A stretch of 64,000 bases of DNA from SAR92 clade bacterium H231 (GCA_025153775.1 JAOALC010000001.1:744001-808000); one strand, 5' to 3'. Counted from the first letter of the stretch, positions 33,507 to 43,095 are shown. Numbers and translations are program-made. Notes: generated by a model from the sequence alone, not told the origin.

Positions 33507-36251
33507 TTACTCCTTTGGTGCTTTTTCGCTACTTTCAGTAGCTGCACTGGTATCTGCAGCAGTTGTTGGCTGTGCTTTTGCAGCGCCGCGCCTTTTGCGA
33601 GGATCGTTGGATGCTCGTACGACTGGAGCTTTTGGCGCCGCGGCTGCAGGAGCACTTGATTCAGCTGCCTGTGGAGCTGGCACAACTGGTCGCTCGGTGC
33701 TGACCTCAACCTTGGCCACTGGCTTGGGCCGCTGGCGAGGGTCATTGCTGGCGCGAGGACCTTCTGCAGGCGTATCCGCTGCAGCTGATTTTGCTTTTGG
33801 CTTGGCTTTAGCTTTGGCCTTTGGCTTTGCTTTGGCCTTAGCTTTTGGCACATCTGCGGCCGCCGACGTCTCTAAATTAGCGGTCTCTTGTTTAGGAGCT
33901 TCAGCGGTCTCTTGCTTAGGAGCCTCAGCTGTCTCTTGCTTAGGTGCTTTGGGCTTAGCCTTGCGTCTTGGCTTTGCCGCTGGCTTCTCTGTTGCTACCT
34001 CTGGGCTATCTACAGCTGTTGGCGATACTGGTTTTTCCGCTACAGGCTCGCTTGGTGCTACAGAGCTTTGCGGCGCATTGCCTGCTTCAGGGGCTGCTAC
34101 TGTTGCTGTTTTATCCAGCATTTCCTGCGGCACATCCTGGCGCTGGCGACGGCGGCGTGGCCCACGGCGCTTATCATCTGGACGACGTTTTAGTTGGTCG
34201 CCCTGAGGTGCTGCATTATTACCATCTTGGCTTTCGCTCTGTTTGGTATCCTTGGCAGCGTTACGCGCCTCTGCATCATTGCTCTTAGGCTGATTGCGGC
34301 GATTATTATTGTTGCGGCGATTCTCGTTATTGCGAGAGTCATTGCCCTTCGTATCACTGCCCCGTGAATCACTGCTCTTGCTATTATTGCGACCTTCGCC
34401 CTGAGCATCCCTGTTATTGCGGCTGTCATCATTGCTGTTGTTGGAGCGTCGGTTATTATTGCGATTGCGGTTGTTCTGCCCACCGCGGTTTCTGTTGTTG
34501 CGGTTATTACTTCTGGGTTTGGGCTTTTCTTCCTCTTGCTTTTCTTCAGCAGAACCCTCACCGAACATGCTATCCCACAGGCGTTTTACCAATCCTGGTG
34601 CTTTAACTTCTTCGGGCGTGGCTTGCTGCGCAACCTGAGGTGCAGGTGTAGATGGCACTAAGGTTTTAACTGCAGGCTGGGCCAGGGCTTTTGCTGTATT
34701 GGTAGCGTCCGACACAACCTCAACTTCTGGCTTGCTCAACTCGTGAGCCATTTTGTAGCTAAAGTCTGAGGTGTCTTCGTCCTGGTTGCGGATGCGCACT
34801 ACCTCAAAATGGGGTGTTTCCATCTCTGTGTTGGGTAATACAGTTACCTGAATTTTATTACGAGACTCTATATCCAGAATCTCTCTGCGTTTTTCATTGA
34901 GCAAGAAGGTAGCTACAGGCACGGGCACAACAGCACGAATTTCGCGGCTGGACTCTTTCTGAGCTTCTTCTTCAACCAGTCTGAGAATCGACAGCGCCAG
35001 CGACCTAGTGCCGCGAATAGTACCCTGACCCTTACAGCGAGGGCAGACCTTGGACATGGTTTCTTCCAGAGAAGGGCGCAGGCGTTGGCGAGACATCTCC
35101 AGCAGACCGAAGCGAGAGATACGGCCGACCTGAACTCTGGCGCGATCTATTACCAGTGCATCGCGCATTTTATTTTCCACGGCTTTCTGGTGCTTGCTAT
35201 TAAGCATATCGATAAAGTCGATAACAATCAGGCCGCCCACGTCACGCAGACGCAGCTGGCGGGCGATTTCTTCCGCCGCCTCTTTGTTAGTGTTAAATGC
35301 AGTCTCTTCAATATCGCCGCCTTTGGTGGCGCGGGCACTGTTGATATCGATTGAGACCATGGCTTCAGTCACATCGATAACGATTGAGCCGCCAGAGGGC
35401 AGCACAACTTCGCGACAGAAGGCTGTCTCGATTTGATTCTCAACCTGGTAGCGGTTAAACAGCGGAATCTCTTCCTGGTAGAACTTAACCTTGCTGGTAA
35501 AGTCTGGCATTACAGTGCCTATAAAGGCGGCAGCCAGGGCATAGGCCTCTTCGCTATCCACAATCACTTCACCTACATCCTGACGCAGATAGTCGCGAAT
35601 AGCGCGGACAATAACATTGCTTTCCTGGAACAGGAAGTGGGGGGCTTTGGAACCATCAGCTTCTTCTGTGATGGTATTCCACAGCTGCAGTAGATAGTCT
35701 AAATCCCACTGCAATTCTTCGGTGGCGCGGCCAATGCCGGCGGTGCGAACTATAGCGCCCATACCGTCGGGAATATTCAAACCGCGCATAGCTTCGCGTA
35801 GATCAGCGCGCTCATCGCCTTCAATTCTGCGTGAGATACCACCGGCGCGAGGGTTGTTGGGCATAAGCACCAAATAGCGTCCCGCAAGGCTCATAAAGGT
35901 AGTCAGTGCTGCCCCTTTGGAGCCGCGCTCTTCTTTCTCTACCTGGACCAGAACTTCCTGGCCCTCTTTAATTGCGTCCTGAATGCGCACGCGCCCACCA
36001 TCGGAGGAACCTTTTTTAAAGTACTCTCGAGAGATTTCTTTCAGGGGTAAGAAGCCGTGACGCTCAGCGCCATAATCCACAAATGCAGCTTCCAGACTGG
36101 GCTCTACTCTGGTAATTTTACCTTTGTAGATATTAGATTTTTTTTGTTCTCTGGTACGGTTTTCAATATCCAGATCGTACAGCCGTTGGCCGTCGACCAT
36201 GGCTACTCGCATTTCTTCTGTATGCGAGGCGTTAATTAACATGCGTTTCAT
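33507..36251 (-). CDS. rne: Ribonuclease E
   Basis: RNase E is the main endonuclease of mRNA decay and rRNA/tRNA processing, membrane-associated, and scaffold of the degradosome. The catalytic half (about 1-520) has the S1 RNA-binding domain, the 5'-sensor region, the DNase I-like catalytic site with [10 protein letters not shown] and DFIDM, and the zinc-link CPRCKGQG. The C-terminal half (about 540-914) is disordered: Asn/Arg-rich runs (about 565-670), Lys-Ala-Pro stretches, three PKQETAEA repeats and two copies of RASNDPR near the end. At 914 residues it is slightly shorter than E. coli Rne (1061). A long leader lies upstream, as expected for autoregulation. Confidence 0.96.
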   Translation of the reverse strand: MKRMLINASHTEEMRVAMVDGQRLYDLDIENRTREQKKSNIYKGKITRVEPSLEAAFVDYGAERHGFLPLKEISREYFKKGSSDGGRVRIQDAIKEGQEVLVQVEKEERGSKGAALTTFMSLAGRYLVLMPNNPRAGGISRRIEGDERADLREAMRGLNIPDGMGAIVRTAGIGRATEELQWDLDYLLQLWNTITEEADGSKAPHFLFQESNVIVRAIRDYLRQDVGEVIVDSEEAYALAAAFIGTVMPDFTSKVKFYQEEIPLFNRYQVENQIETAFCREVVLPSGGSIVIDVTEAMVSIDINSARATKGGDIEETAFNTNKEAAEEIARQLRLRDVGGLIVIDFIDMLNSKHQKAVENKMRDALVIDRARVQVGRISRFGLLEMSRQRLRPSLEETMSKVCPRCKGQGTIRGTRSLALSILRLVEEEAQKESSREIRAVVPVPVATFLLNEKRREILDIESRNKIQVTVLPNTEMETPHFEVVRIRNQDEDTSDFSYKMAHELSKPEVEVVSDATNTAKALAQPAVKTLVPSTPAPQVAQQATPEEVKAPGLVKRLWDSMFGEGSAEEKQEEEKPKPRSNNRNNRNRGGQNNRNRNNNRRSNNSNDDSRNNRDAQGEGRNNSKSSDSRGSDTKGNDSRNNENRRNNNNRRNQPKSNDAEARNAAKDTKQSESQDGNNAAPQGDQLKRRPDDKRRGPRRRRQRQDVPQEMLDKTATVAAPEAGNAPQSSVAPSEPVAEKPVSPTAVDSPEVATEKPAAKPRRKAKPKAPKQETAEAPKQETAEAPKQETANLETSAAADVPKAKAKAKPKAKAKAKPKAKSAAADTPAEGPRASNDPRQRPKPVAKVEVSTERPVVPAPQAAESSAPAAAAPKAPVVRASNDPRKRRGAAKAQPTTAADTSAATESSEKAPKE
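33881..33952. repeat. 24-base tandem repeat inside rne
   Basis: Three 24-base units (33881-33904, 33905-33928, 33929-33952) encode repeated [12 protein letters not shown] octapeptides in the disordered RNase E tail. The first two differ at two bases; the third is more diverged. Confidence 0.85.
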
Positions 36252-36991
36252 AATTCACCTATTCTCATTGTTTAGAGTGAGAGCCAGATGAGAGAAGGTA
36301 AGAAGGGGAGGTGAAAGCGAAAGTGCTAAATCAAATAAACTGTCAGACTGCTCAAAGCAGTAGTCAAAAACCTTAAGCAGCAGCAAACACTCGCTTTTAA
36401 GGGGTTTGGCCTCACAGTAAAATTATATCTGTAGCCTATGGGATACTGTTGCTAATGGGGCTCTAGCTGCTAAGACTGGCAATAACAGGCGCTTTTCCCA
36501 GTGGGTAAAGGCCCTATTATCAGTTTTACACGACCCTGGGCAATGGCCCAATTAGTCGCAAATTATTAACAATATCTTAAAATTCTTTCGTTTCTCAAAC
36601 AGCCAGTTACTGTAATTCAACGTTTTGAGTGGCATATCTGGTCTAGTGTAAATTTGCTAGACATATAAGACAGCGCTCTAAAACGGCAGTATCTGGACTC
36701 TAAGCCTGTTTCTAAACTTATTTCACTGGCTGAGATCACTCAGCTATTGTTGATTACCTGCGAACCACCTATATAAAAAGCTATGTCAGGTAATCAGTTA
36801 TTCTTTGCCCAATCTAAATATGGGAGCAGTCTCACTCGGGGCGGCCAGCTTTTGGCTTGTGGCCGAGGGACATCGCGGCGCAATATAACAACAAATGCAC
36901 TCAGCTACAATTGAATCCCATAATTTAGTTGGGTGATTATGCATCAGGTGGTTACAATGGCGCGGTTTTCCATCGTCTAAGTTGACCTATC
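36252..36991. other. 740-base intergenic region between divergent rne and rluC
   Basis: No ORF is supported. The minus strand probably holds the long rne 5' leader; a weak promoter candidate, TTGAGA (36598-36593), 18 bases and TATTGT (36574-36569), would give a leader of about 310 bases, near the 361 known for E. coli. The rluC half contains three perfect inverted repeats: GCTGAG/CTCAGC (36729-36744, loop 4), TGATTACCTG/CAGGTAATCA (36751-36796, spacing 26) and CGGCCA/TGGCCG (36842-36865, loop 12). Their role is unknown. Confidence 0.6.
36929..36958 (+). promoter_or_regulatory. Putative rluC promoter
   Basis: TTGGGT (36929-36934), an 18-base spacer and TACAAT (36953-36958), followed by GGCGCGG. 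The TTG start of rluC is 34 bases downstream. Confidence 0.45.
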
Positions 36992-37993
36992 TTGTCTGAA
37001 TCAGATTTCAAAACCCAGTCTAAACAGCAGCCGAAGCCAGCCCAGGCGCATACTGCCTCAGAGTTTTCTAAGGTGTCGTTTGTCGAAATTGGCCCTGAGC
37101 ACGACGGGCAGCGCCTGGATAATTTTTTAATACGCCATCTTAAAGGTGTTCCCAAATCACGTATCTACAGGCTGCTGCGCAAAGGCGAGGTGCGCGTTAA
37201 TAAAGGTAGGGTGAAAGCAGATACCAGAGTAAAGCAGGGGGATATTGTCAGAATTGCGCCAATACGGGTTGCCGAGCGGGGTGCTGCGCCTGTACCCGGT
37301 AAACAGCTGAAGCGCTACCTGGCCGACAACATACTGTTTGAAGATGAGGGTTTACTGATTATTAATAAACCCAGTGGATTGGCAGTTCACGGGGGTAGCG
37401 GTATTTCTCTGGGCGCTATTGAGGCGCTGCGAGCTGAGCGTCCCGAGGCCAGATTCCTTGAGTTGGTGCATCGGCTTGATCGGGATACCTCAGGCTGTCT
37501 CATGCTGGCCAAAAAGCGTGCTGTTCTGCTGGAGCTGCAGGCAGCTATGCAGCGCAATCAGGTTGAAAAACGCTATCAGGCGCTGGTCAAGGGGCAGTGG
37601 CCCAAGGGCAAGTCGACTATTAATGCTCCGCTTAAGAAAAACCAGCTGTCCTCGGGCGAGCGTATGGTGCGGGTGGATGCAGAGGGCAAGCCTTCGGTGA
37701 CTCACTTTAAAATTGCTGAGCGCTACAGGGACGCCAGTTTGCTGCAAATCAAGCTTGAAACTGGCAGAACTCACCAAATCAGAGTGCACTGTCAGTTTTC
37801 TGGGCAGCCCATAGCAGGGGACTCCAAGTACGGCGATGAGCACTTTAATGAGAGTTTGCGTGATGCGGGACTAAAGCGGCTATTTTTACATGCCAGCAAT
37901 TTACGGTTCAGGCATCCTCTGTCTGGTGACTGGGTAGATGTTGAAGCGCCCCTGCCAAAAGAGCTGGCAACAGTGCTCAGCAATCTTAGTTGA
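36992..37993 (+). CDS. rluC: 23S rRNA pseudouridine synthase C
   Basis: RluC makes pseudouridines 955, 2504 and 2580 of 23S rRNA. The 333-residue protein has an S4 RNA-binding domain (about 35-95, with GQRLDNFLIRHLKGVPKSRIYRL pattern broken across it) and the synthase domain with the catalytic-aspartate motif HRLDRDTSG near 155, and RTHQIRVH toward the C-terminus. TTG 36992 is the likely start; the first 30 residues are low-complexity. The divergent rne-rluC pair is conserved in gammaproteobacteria. The HAD gene follows 9 bases later. Confidence 0.95.
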   Translation: MSESDFKTQSKQQPKPAQAHTASEFSKVSFVEIGPEHDGQRLDNFLIRHLKGVPKSRIYRLLRKGEVRVNKGRVKADTRVKQGDIVRIAPIRVAERGAAPVPGKQLKRYLADNILFEDEGLLIINKPSGLAVHGGSGISLGAIEALRAERPEARFLELVHRLDRDTSGCLMLAKKRAVLLELQAAMQRNQVEKRYQALVKGQWPKGKSTINAPLKKNQLSSGERMVRVDAEGKPSVTHFKIAERYRDASLLQIKLETGRTHQIRVHCQFSGQPIAGDSKYGDEHFNESLRDAGLKRLFLHASNLRFRHPLSGDWVDVEAPLPKELATVLSNLS

Positions 37994-38002
37994 GGAGCAA
38001 TC

Positions 38003-38659
38003 TTGAGTAATCAACAGACAGCTGCAAAGCTGATAATCTTTGACTGGGATGGAACCCTCTCGGACTCTGTGGCACGCATCTCGCGCTGCATTCAGCTTGC
38101 TGCTGAAGATCATCAGTTACCCCAGCCCAGCTTTGACCAGGCCAAAGAGATTATTGGTCTTGGGCTCAGTGAGGCGATCAGGCAGCTCTTTCCCTCCGCT
38201 GATGCCTCTATGGTGGCAGATTTTAGCGCCAGCTACTCAGCCCATTACCGCAGCCAGGATAATAGCCCCTGCGATTTCTTCCCGGGCGTATTGTCCAGCC
38301 TGCAGAGCTTGCGAGCCTCCGGCTATCTGTTGGCGGTGGCCACGGGCAAAAGCCGTGCAGGGCTAGACCGGGTATTTAAAGCCACTGATTTACAGGGCTT
38401 TTTCCATGGTTCTCGCTGCGCTGACGAGACCCGCTCTAAGCCCCATCCGCTTATGCTGCAGGAGTTGCTGGAAGAGCATGGCATGGCGCCGCAGGATGCC
38501 GTAATGGTAGGGGATACTGAGTTTGATATGGAGATGGCGGTCAACGCCAATATGCCTCGTATTGCTGTGAGCTATGGTGCCCATGAAAAATCTAGGCTGT
38601 TGGAGTATGAGCCCATTGTCTGCCTGGATGATTTCGCAAAAATTTCAGATTATCTATAG
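38003..38659 (+). CDS. HAD-superfamily phosphatase (phosphoglycolate phosphatase-like)
   Basis: A 218-residue class I HAD hydrolase. Motif I is IFDWDGTLSDS near residue 13 (nucleophile aspartate), motif II is the threonine in VATGKSR, motif III a lysine near KPHPLML and motif IV GDTEFDMEMA. A four-helix cap lies between motifs I and II. It resembles the Gph-like proteins that commonly follow rluC in this group, but the substrate is not proven. The start is TTG 38003, 9 bases after rluC, probably the same transcript. Confidence 0.88.
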   Translation: MSNQQTAAKLIIFDWDGTLSDSVARISRCIQLAAEDHQLPQPSFDQAKEIIGLGLSEAIRQLFPSADASMVADFSASYSAHYRSQDNSPCDFFPGVLSSLQSLRASGYLLAVATGKSRAGLDRVFKATDLQGFFHGSRCADETRSKPHPLMLQELLEEHGMAPQDAVMVGDTEFDMEMAVNANMPRIAVSYGAHEKSRLLEYEPIVCLDDFAKISDYL

Positions 38660-38702
38660 AAAACAATAAGTTATTATCTAAACTTAAAGTTATATCTATA
38701 AG

Positions 38703-39290
38703 TTAGAGGGTCTCCACACCGAAGCCCTTTAGCGCTGTGCACAGGCTTATGAGCGGCAAGCCTATCAATGAGCTTGGATCCTGACTGGTTACAGCGCTAA
38801 ATAGGCTAATGCCCAGCCCCTCTGCCTTAAAGCTGCCGGCGCAGTCGTAGGGTTGTTCCCGCTGCAAATAGCGGTCTATTTGGCTGTGCTCAAGCTGGCG
38901 GAAGCAGACCTGGGTAGTATCCACCAGCTTTACCTGCTTTAAGCTGCCGTCTGGGAGCTGCTGTGCAAGGGCCAGGCCGCTGTGAAATTGCACGGTTTGT
39001 CCGGACTGAGCCTGCAGCTGTTGCTGGGCCTGGTAATGATTGCCAGGCTTGCCCAGTATCTCGCCGTTTAGTTCAGCTACCTGATCAGAACCTATTGCAA
39101 TGGCTCCAGGAAACTTCTCAGCTCCCGCCAGGGCTTTCTCTGCGGCCAGTCGCTCGGCAAGGGCCGCTGGGCTCTCAAGAGCATGGGGCGACTCGTCTAT
39201 ATTGGGTGAGTAGCAGCTAAACTCTATATCCAGACGTTGCAAAAGCATTTTGCGATAGGGGGAGGAAGAGGCCAGAATTAGGGTGCTCAT
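38703..39290 (-). CDS. Maf-like nucleoside triphosphate pyrophosphatase (YceF type)
   Basis: A 195-residue Maf-family house-cleaning enzyme that hydrolyses non-standard or methylated nucleotides. The N-terminal LILASSSPYRKMLL and the following SPNIDES, EKA, and GSDQVAEL blocks are typical; GSDQV instead of GADQ and position next to yceD point to the YceF (7-methyl-GTP) branch over YhdE. It is divergent from the yceD-rpmF-plsX-fab series, as in many gammaproteobacteria. Confidence 0.92.
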   Translation of the reverse strand: MSTLILASSSPYRKMLLQRLDIEFSCYSPNIDESPHALESPAALAERLAAEKALAGAEKFPGAIAIGSDQVAELNGEILGKPGNHYQAQQQLQAQSGQTVQFHSGLALAQQLPDGSLKQVKLVDTTQVCFRQLEHSQIDRYLQREQPYDCAGSFKAEGLGISLFSAVTSQDPSSLIGLPLISLCTALKGFGVETL

Positions 39291-39390
39291 AAATTATCTC
39301 ATTGGCGAGGCTTTAATTTAGGTTGGCAATGGTACCTGTTTTAGCCTCGGCAATCAGCGCAGATAGGTTGGGATTAGTGCGAGTTTTTCT

Positions 39391-39419
39391 TTGACAGATC
39401 ATAGTCTTGACCCTATCAT
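39391..39419 (+). promoter_or_regulatory. Strong promoter for yceD-rpmF-plsX-fabDG
   Basis: A consensus TTGACA (39391-39396), a 17-base spacer and TATCAT (39414-39419) are followed by GCGCGCC. It lies 29 bases before the yceD ATG and would drive the ribosomal protein and fatty acid genes together. Confidence 0.75.
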
Positions 39420-39447
39420 GCGCGCCTAACTGGGTACCACCGATATT

Positions 39448-39954
39448 ATGGCACTGCCGACTCAAATTGATCCGCGTAAACTGGCTCTGCAGGGCAACCT
39501 TCTCGAAGGCACTGTAAAGCTGACTGATCTCCCTAGGTTGGCAACGTCGGTTAACCTGATCTGTGGTCCTCTGCAGGCCAGCATCCAGTTCGGTCTCGAT
39601 GAGTCCAGAGCTAAGATTGCCCAGGGTGAGGCTAGAGTACAGGTTGAGACTGTGTGTCAGCGCTGTCTTGATCCAGTTGAGGTGCAGTTGCAGGCTAAGT
39701 TTGCCGTGCAGGTGATATGGTCTGAAGATCATCTCAACCGGGTAGCGGCAAACTATGAGCCCTGGCTTGTGGTCGATAAGCTGGCCAACCTCAATGAGTT
39801 ACTTGAGGATGAGATTTTACTGGCACTACCTCTGGTTAACTATCACCCTGTGGGTGAATGTACCGGAGACACCTTTATAGAAGGGGTAGAGTCCACTGGT
39901 GATGAGGTTGTTTCGGACAGCCCGTTTAATGTTTTACTGCAGTTGAAAAAGTAG
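39448..39954 (+). CDS. yceD: YceD family protein (DUF177)
   Basis: A 168-residue protein of the YceD family, always found before rpmF and thought to be linked to 23S rRNA or ribosome biogenesis; the precise role is not settled. The family signature CQRCLDPVEV lies near residue 71, and the C-terminal part has the LPLVNYHPVGEC segment with a further cysteine. It is acidic toward the C-terminus. It is the first gene behind a strong promoter and 33 bases before rpmF. Confidence 0.92.
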   Translation: MALPTQIDPRKLALQGNLLEGTVKLTDLPRLATSVNLICGPLQASIQFGLDESRAKIAQGEARVQVETVCQRCLDPVEVQLQAKFAVQVIWSEDHLNRVAANYEPWLVVDKLANLNELLEDEILLALPLVNYHPVGECTGDTFIEGVESTGDEVVSDSPFNVLLQLKK

Positions 39955-39987
39955 TCAGCTGCGCTTAATTTTTGCTTAGGAGTTCCT

Positions 39988-40167
39988 ATGGCCGTTCAAA
40001 AAAGTCGCAAAACCCGATCTAAACGAGGCATGCGTCGCTCTCACGATGCATTGACTGCAGCAACTGTATCTGTGGATTCAGTGAGCGGTGAAAAGCACCT
40101 GCGTCACCATGTGACTGCAGACGGTTTTTACCGCGGCCGCAAAGTTGTTGAGACCAGCGCCGACTAA
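39988..40167 (+). CDS. rpmF: 50S ribosomal protein L32
   Basis: Ribosomal protein L32 of the large subunit, 59 residues (E. coli 57). The basic N-terminus [19 protein letters not shown] is the standard L32 start, followed by a central region and the FYRGRKVV ending. AGGAG precedes the ATG by 5 bases. No zinc-binding cysteine pair is present, so this is the C-minus form. It lies between yceD and plsX, the usual order. Confidence 0.97.
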   Translation: MAVQKSRKTRSKRGMRRSHDALTAATVSVDSVSGEKHLRHHVTADGFYRGRKVVETSAD

Positions 40168-40181
40168 CTGATAGATCTCTC

Positions 40182-41225
40182 TTGGCAAATTCGCTCAGAA
40201 TTGCCGTAGACGCTATGGGCGGGGACTTTGGTCCCCGTGCTCTGGTGCCCGCGCTAGTAGAATCGCTCCGTAAACACCCCAGTGTCTCAGCTCTGGTGTT
40301 TGGTGAGCAGCGGGCATTAGAAATGGCGTTGAATAATTGTTCCGCCGAGGATGTTCTCCCCCGTATTATCTGCCGCTTTAGTGGTACTGTTATCAATGAT
40401 GATGACAGTGCCTCTAATGTGATTCGCAGCAAACGGGACTCCTCTATGGGTCTTGCGCTGCAGGCGGTTGCCCATGGGGATGCCCATGCCTGTATCAGTG
40501 CAGGTCATACCTCAGCGCTGATGGCTCTGGGGCTCTCAATACTGAAAACTCTGCCCGGCATTTCCCGTCCCGCTATCTGCACCTTATTTCCAAGCCATCA
40601 GGGCCGCTGTTATATGCTCGATCTGGGCGCCAACCTAGACTGTTCACCTGCCCAGCTAAATCAGTTTGCTGTGCTTGGCTCGCTGACCACCACTGAGTTG
40701 GATGGTATTTCTCAGCCTAGGGTGCGCCTTTTAAATGTGGGTCAAGAGGTCAGCAAAGGCAATGGTGTGATTAAAAAAACCGCCGACTTGCTTGAGGCTG
40801 ATCCGCTGGTTAACTTCTGTGGCTATGTTGAGGGAGATGGCCTGTTTGATGGCGATGCGCAGGTAGTGGTCTGCGATGGTTTTAGCGGCAATGTAGCGCT
40901 AAAGGCAACTGAGGGTGCAGCGCGCATGGTCAGCGGTATGGTTGCAGATATGTTTCGCGGCAGCTGGTTAAATCGCCTGGTAGCTTGGTTGCTGCGCGGG
41001 CCTATGGACGCGCTTAAATCTGATCTTGACCCTGCGCGATACAATGGCGCCTATTTGCTGGGATTAAATGGTGTCGTGGTAAAAAGCCATGGTGGCGCCG
41101 ATGCAATTGCCTTTGGTCATGCCCTGGATGTGGCCATAGAGGCAGCCAAACACAATCTGCCAGAGGTTTTGTCGCCTATACTTCAGAGCAGGATCGACAA
41201 TAATCAAACTGGCAAATCTAACTAG
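40182..41225 (+). CDS. plsX: Phosphate acyltransferase PlsX
   Basis: PlsX makes acyl-phosphate from acyl-ACP, feeding PlsY and phospholipid synthesis at the membrane. It has 347 residues (E. coli 356). The N-terminal RIAVDAMGGDFGP and the blocks SMGLALQAVA, SAGHTSALMA and DGFSGNVALKATEG are diagnostic. The start is TTG 40182, 14 bases after rpmF. In many bacteria fabH follows; here fabD follows after 7 bases, as in Pseudomonas. Confidence 0.95.
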   Translation: MANSLRIAVDAMGGDFGPRALVPALVESLRKHPSVSALVFGEQRALEMALNNCSAEDVLPRIICRFSGTVINDDDSASNVIRSKRDSSMGLALQAVAHGDAHACISAGHTSALMALGLSILKTLPGISRPAICTLFPSHQGRCYMLDLGANLDCSPAQLNQFAVLGSLTTTELDGISQPRVRLLNVGQEVSKGNGVIKKTADLLEADPLVNFCGYVEGDGLFDGDAQVVVCDGFSGNVALKATEGAARMVSGMVADMFRGSWLNRLVAWLLRGPMDALKSDLDPARYNGAYLLGLNGVVVKSHGGADAIAFGHALDVAIEAAKHNLPEVLSPILQSRIDNNQTGKSN

Positions 41226-41232
41226 AGGACCT

Positions 41233-42171
41233 ATGACAAAGAGTAATTTAGCGTTTGTATTCCCTGGCCAAGGATCGCAGAAAATTGGCATGCTGGCTGA
41301 ACTGGCGAGCCAAAACCCAACAGTTGAAGCTACTTTTAGGGAAGCCTCAGATGTATTGAATTACGATCTTTGGCAAATGATTCAGCAGGGTGAGCAGGAG
41401 GATATTAATCTCACCGAACGCACTCAGCCCATATTGTTGGCCAGCAGTGTGGCTATCTGGCGTCTCTGGAACGAAAAGGGCGGCCCGGCTCCAGCGCAGA
41501 TGGCAGGACACAGTTTGGGTGAGTGGTCAGCTCTGGTCTGTGCCGGGGCACTTGATTTTGGCGATGCGATTAAAATAGTTCGCGCTCGCGGAGCCTATAT
41601 GCAACAAGCTGTACCTGTGGGTGAGGGTGCCATGGCAGCTATTTTGGGGCTGGCTGACGATGTAATTATTGGCGCCTGTGATACGGCGCGGGAAGATGGC
41701 ATTGTCGACGCGGTTAACTTTAATGCTCCGGGGCAGGTGGTTATTGCCGGCTCGGCTGCGGCCGTCGACCGAGCCATAGCTATCTGTAAAGAGGCCGGTG
41801 CCAAGCGTGCCCTAGCTCTGCCGGTCAGCGCTCCATTTCACACCTCCCTGATGCAACCGGCAGCTGAACAGCTGACTGAGTTGGTGCAGAGCACGGCGTT
41901 CCGCAGTCCTTCTATCCCGGTGATACACAATGTCAGCGCTGAGCCTGAGCAGGACCCTAACCTTATAAAATCTCTAATGCTGGAACAGATTTACAAGCCG
42001 GTCCTCTGGGTCGACTGTATTTTAGCTCTCAAAGCAGCTGGCGCTGAGCAGTATGTCGAATGTGGGCCGGGCCGAGTGCTCAATGGCTTGACCAAGCGAA
42101 TTGATCGCGACTTAAAGTCGCTCTCAACAGACGATGCCGCCAGTCTAGATAACGCATTAACCTCTATTTAA
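41233..42171 (+). CDS. fabD: Malonyl-CoA-ACP transacylase
   Basis: FabD moves malonyl from CoA to ACP, supplying the extender for fatty acid synthesis. The 312-residue protein opens with AFVFPGQGSQ; the nucleophile Ser94 lies in GHSLGEW (most FabD have GHSLGEY), and the catalytic histidine is in SAPFHTSLM near residue 203. PGQVVIAG and ECGPGRVL are also typical. It is 7 bases after plsX and 19 before fabG. Confidence 0.96.
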   Translation: MTKSNLAFVFPGQGSQKIGMLAELASQNPTVEATFREASDVLNYDLWQMIQQGEQEDINLTERTQPILLASSVAIWRLWNEKGGPAPAQMAGHSLGEWSALVCAGALDFGDAIKIVRARGAYMQQAVPVGEGAMAAILGLADDVIIGACDTAREDGIVDAVNFNAPGQVVIAGSAAAVDRAIAICKEAGAKRALALPVSAPFHTSLMQPAAEQLTELVQSTAFRSPSIPVIHNVSAEPEQDPNLIKSLMLEQIYKPVLWVDCILALKAAGAEQYVECGPGRVLNGLTKRIDRDLKSLSTDDAASLDNALTSI

Positions 42172-42190
42172 TTATTTCTGGGAGTAAAGT

Positions 42191-42934
42191 ATGACCGTTG
42201 AACAAAAGGTGGCGCTGGTCACCGGAGCAAGTCGTGGCATAGGCGCGGCAATTGCCGATGATCTGGGTCGCACCGGTATCACCGTGGTGGGAACTGCCAC
42301 TACAGAAGCTGGGGCTGATAAAATCAGCCAGCGTTTTGCGGAAAAAAATATTAGCGGCAGAGGTATGGTGCTCGATGTAGGCGAGGCAGGCTCTATAGAA
42401 GCGGTACTCAAGGCTATGTCTGAGGAATTTGCCGCGCCTACCATACTGGTTAATAACGCCGGTATTACCAAAGACAATATTCTAATGCGCATGAAAGATG
42501 ACGAATGGACAGATGTTATCAATACCAATCTCAATGCGGTGTTCCGTCTTTCCAAAGCCTGTGTAAGGGCTATGACCAAGGCGCGTTGGGGTCGAATTAT
42601 TAATATCAGCTCTGTGGTGGGATCCATGGGCAACGGCGGTCAGAGCAACTATTCCGCCACCAAAGCTGGTGTTGAGGGTTTCGCCAGGGCGCTGGCCAAA
42701 GAGTTGGGTTCCAGAAGCATTACAGTTAACAGTGTGGCCCCAGGTTTTATTGATACAGATATGACCAAAGAGTTACCGGAAGCCAATAAAGAGGCTATGC
42801 TTAACCAGATACCACTGGCCCGACTGGGTGCTCCTGAGGAGATTGCAGCTGTGGTTAGTTTTCTCACCTCAGAGGCCGCGGGCTACATCACTGGTGAGAC
42901 TATCCATGTGAATGGCGGTATGTACATGGCGTAA
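42191..42934 (+). CDS. fabG: 3-oxoacyl-ACP reductase
   Basis: FabG reduces 3-oxoacyl-ACP with NADPH in each elongation cycle. The 247-residue short-chain dehydrogenase has the cofactor loop TGASRGIGAA (residues 11-20), NNAGIT near 88, and the catalytic tetrad with Ser141, Tyr154 and Lys158 in YSATKAG. The C-terminal INGGMYM-type end (HVNGGMYMA) is standard. GGGAG precedes the ATG. acpP follows after 161 bases under its own promoter-like box. Confidence 0.96.
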   Translation: MTVEQKVALVTGASRGIGAAIADDLGRTGITVVGTATTEAGADKISQRFAEKNISGRGMVLDVGEAGSIEAVLKAMSEEFAAPTILVNNAGITKDNILMRMKDDEWTDVINTNLNAVFRLSKACVRAMTKARWGRIINISSVVGSMGNGGQSNYSATKAGVEGFARALAKELGSRSITVNSVAPGFIDTDMTKELPEANKEAMLNQIPLARLGAPEEIAAVVSFLTSEAAGYITGETIHVNGGMYMA

Positions 42935-43000
42935 CTCGCTGATTTTAATGATTTAAGTGGCTTTTTTTAAAAGGGCACTAGCATTTTAAGATTTGTTAGG

Positions 43001-43006
43001 TAAAAT
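43001..43006 (+). promoter_or_regulatory. -10 box of an acpP promoter
   Basis: TAAAAT followed directly by GCGCGCC, the same discriminator as at the accA, yceD and tRNA-Glu promoters. No clear -35 box is seen at 16-18 bases. The acpP ATG is 90 bases further on, giving a leader of about 80 bases. Confidence 0.5.
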
Positions 43007-43095
43007 GCGCGCCCTAAAACAAGGATTATCGTTTAATGAGCTTTAAAGCTTGTTAGCAAGTTAGACATCAGATCCCCTATAGGAGTGGAATTACG

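Noticed and set aside
33391-34206. Long plus-strand ORF of 271 codons opposite rne
   Set aside because: It lies wholly over the low-complexity RNase E tail and tRNA-Ser. Its Ala/Gly/Leu-rich composition is the antisense image of the Lys/Ala/Pro repeats, and there is no ribosome site or domain.
39313-39732. Minus-strand ORF overlapping the yceD promoter and gene
   Set aside because: It would cover a consensus promoter and a conserved gene; no domain seen.
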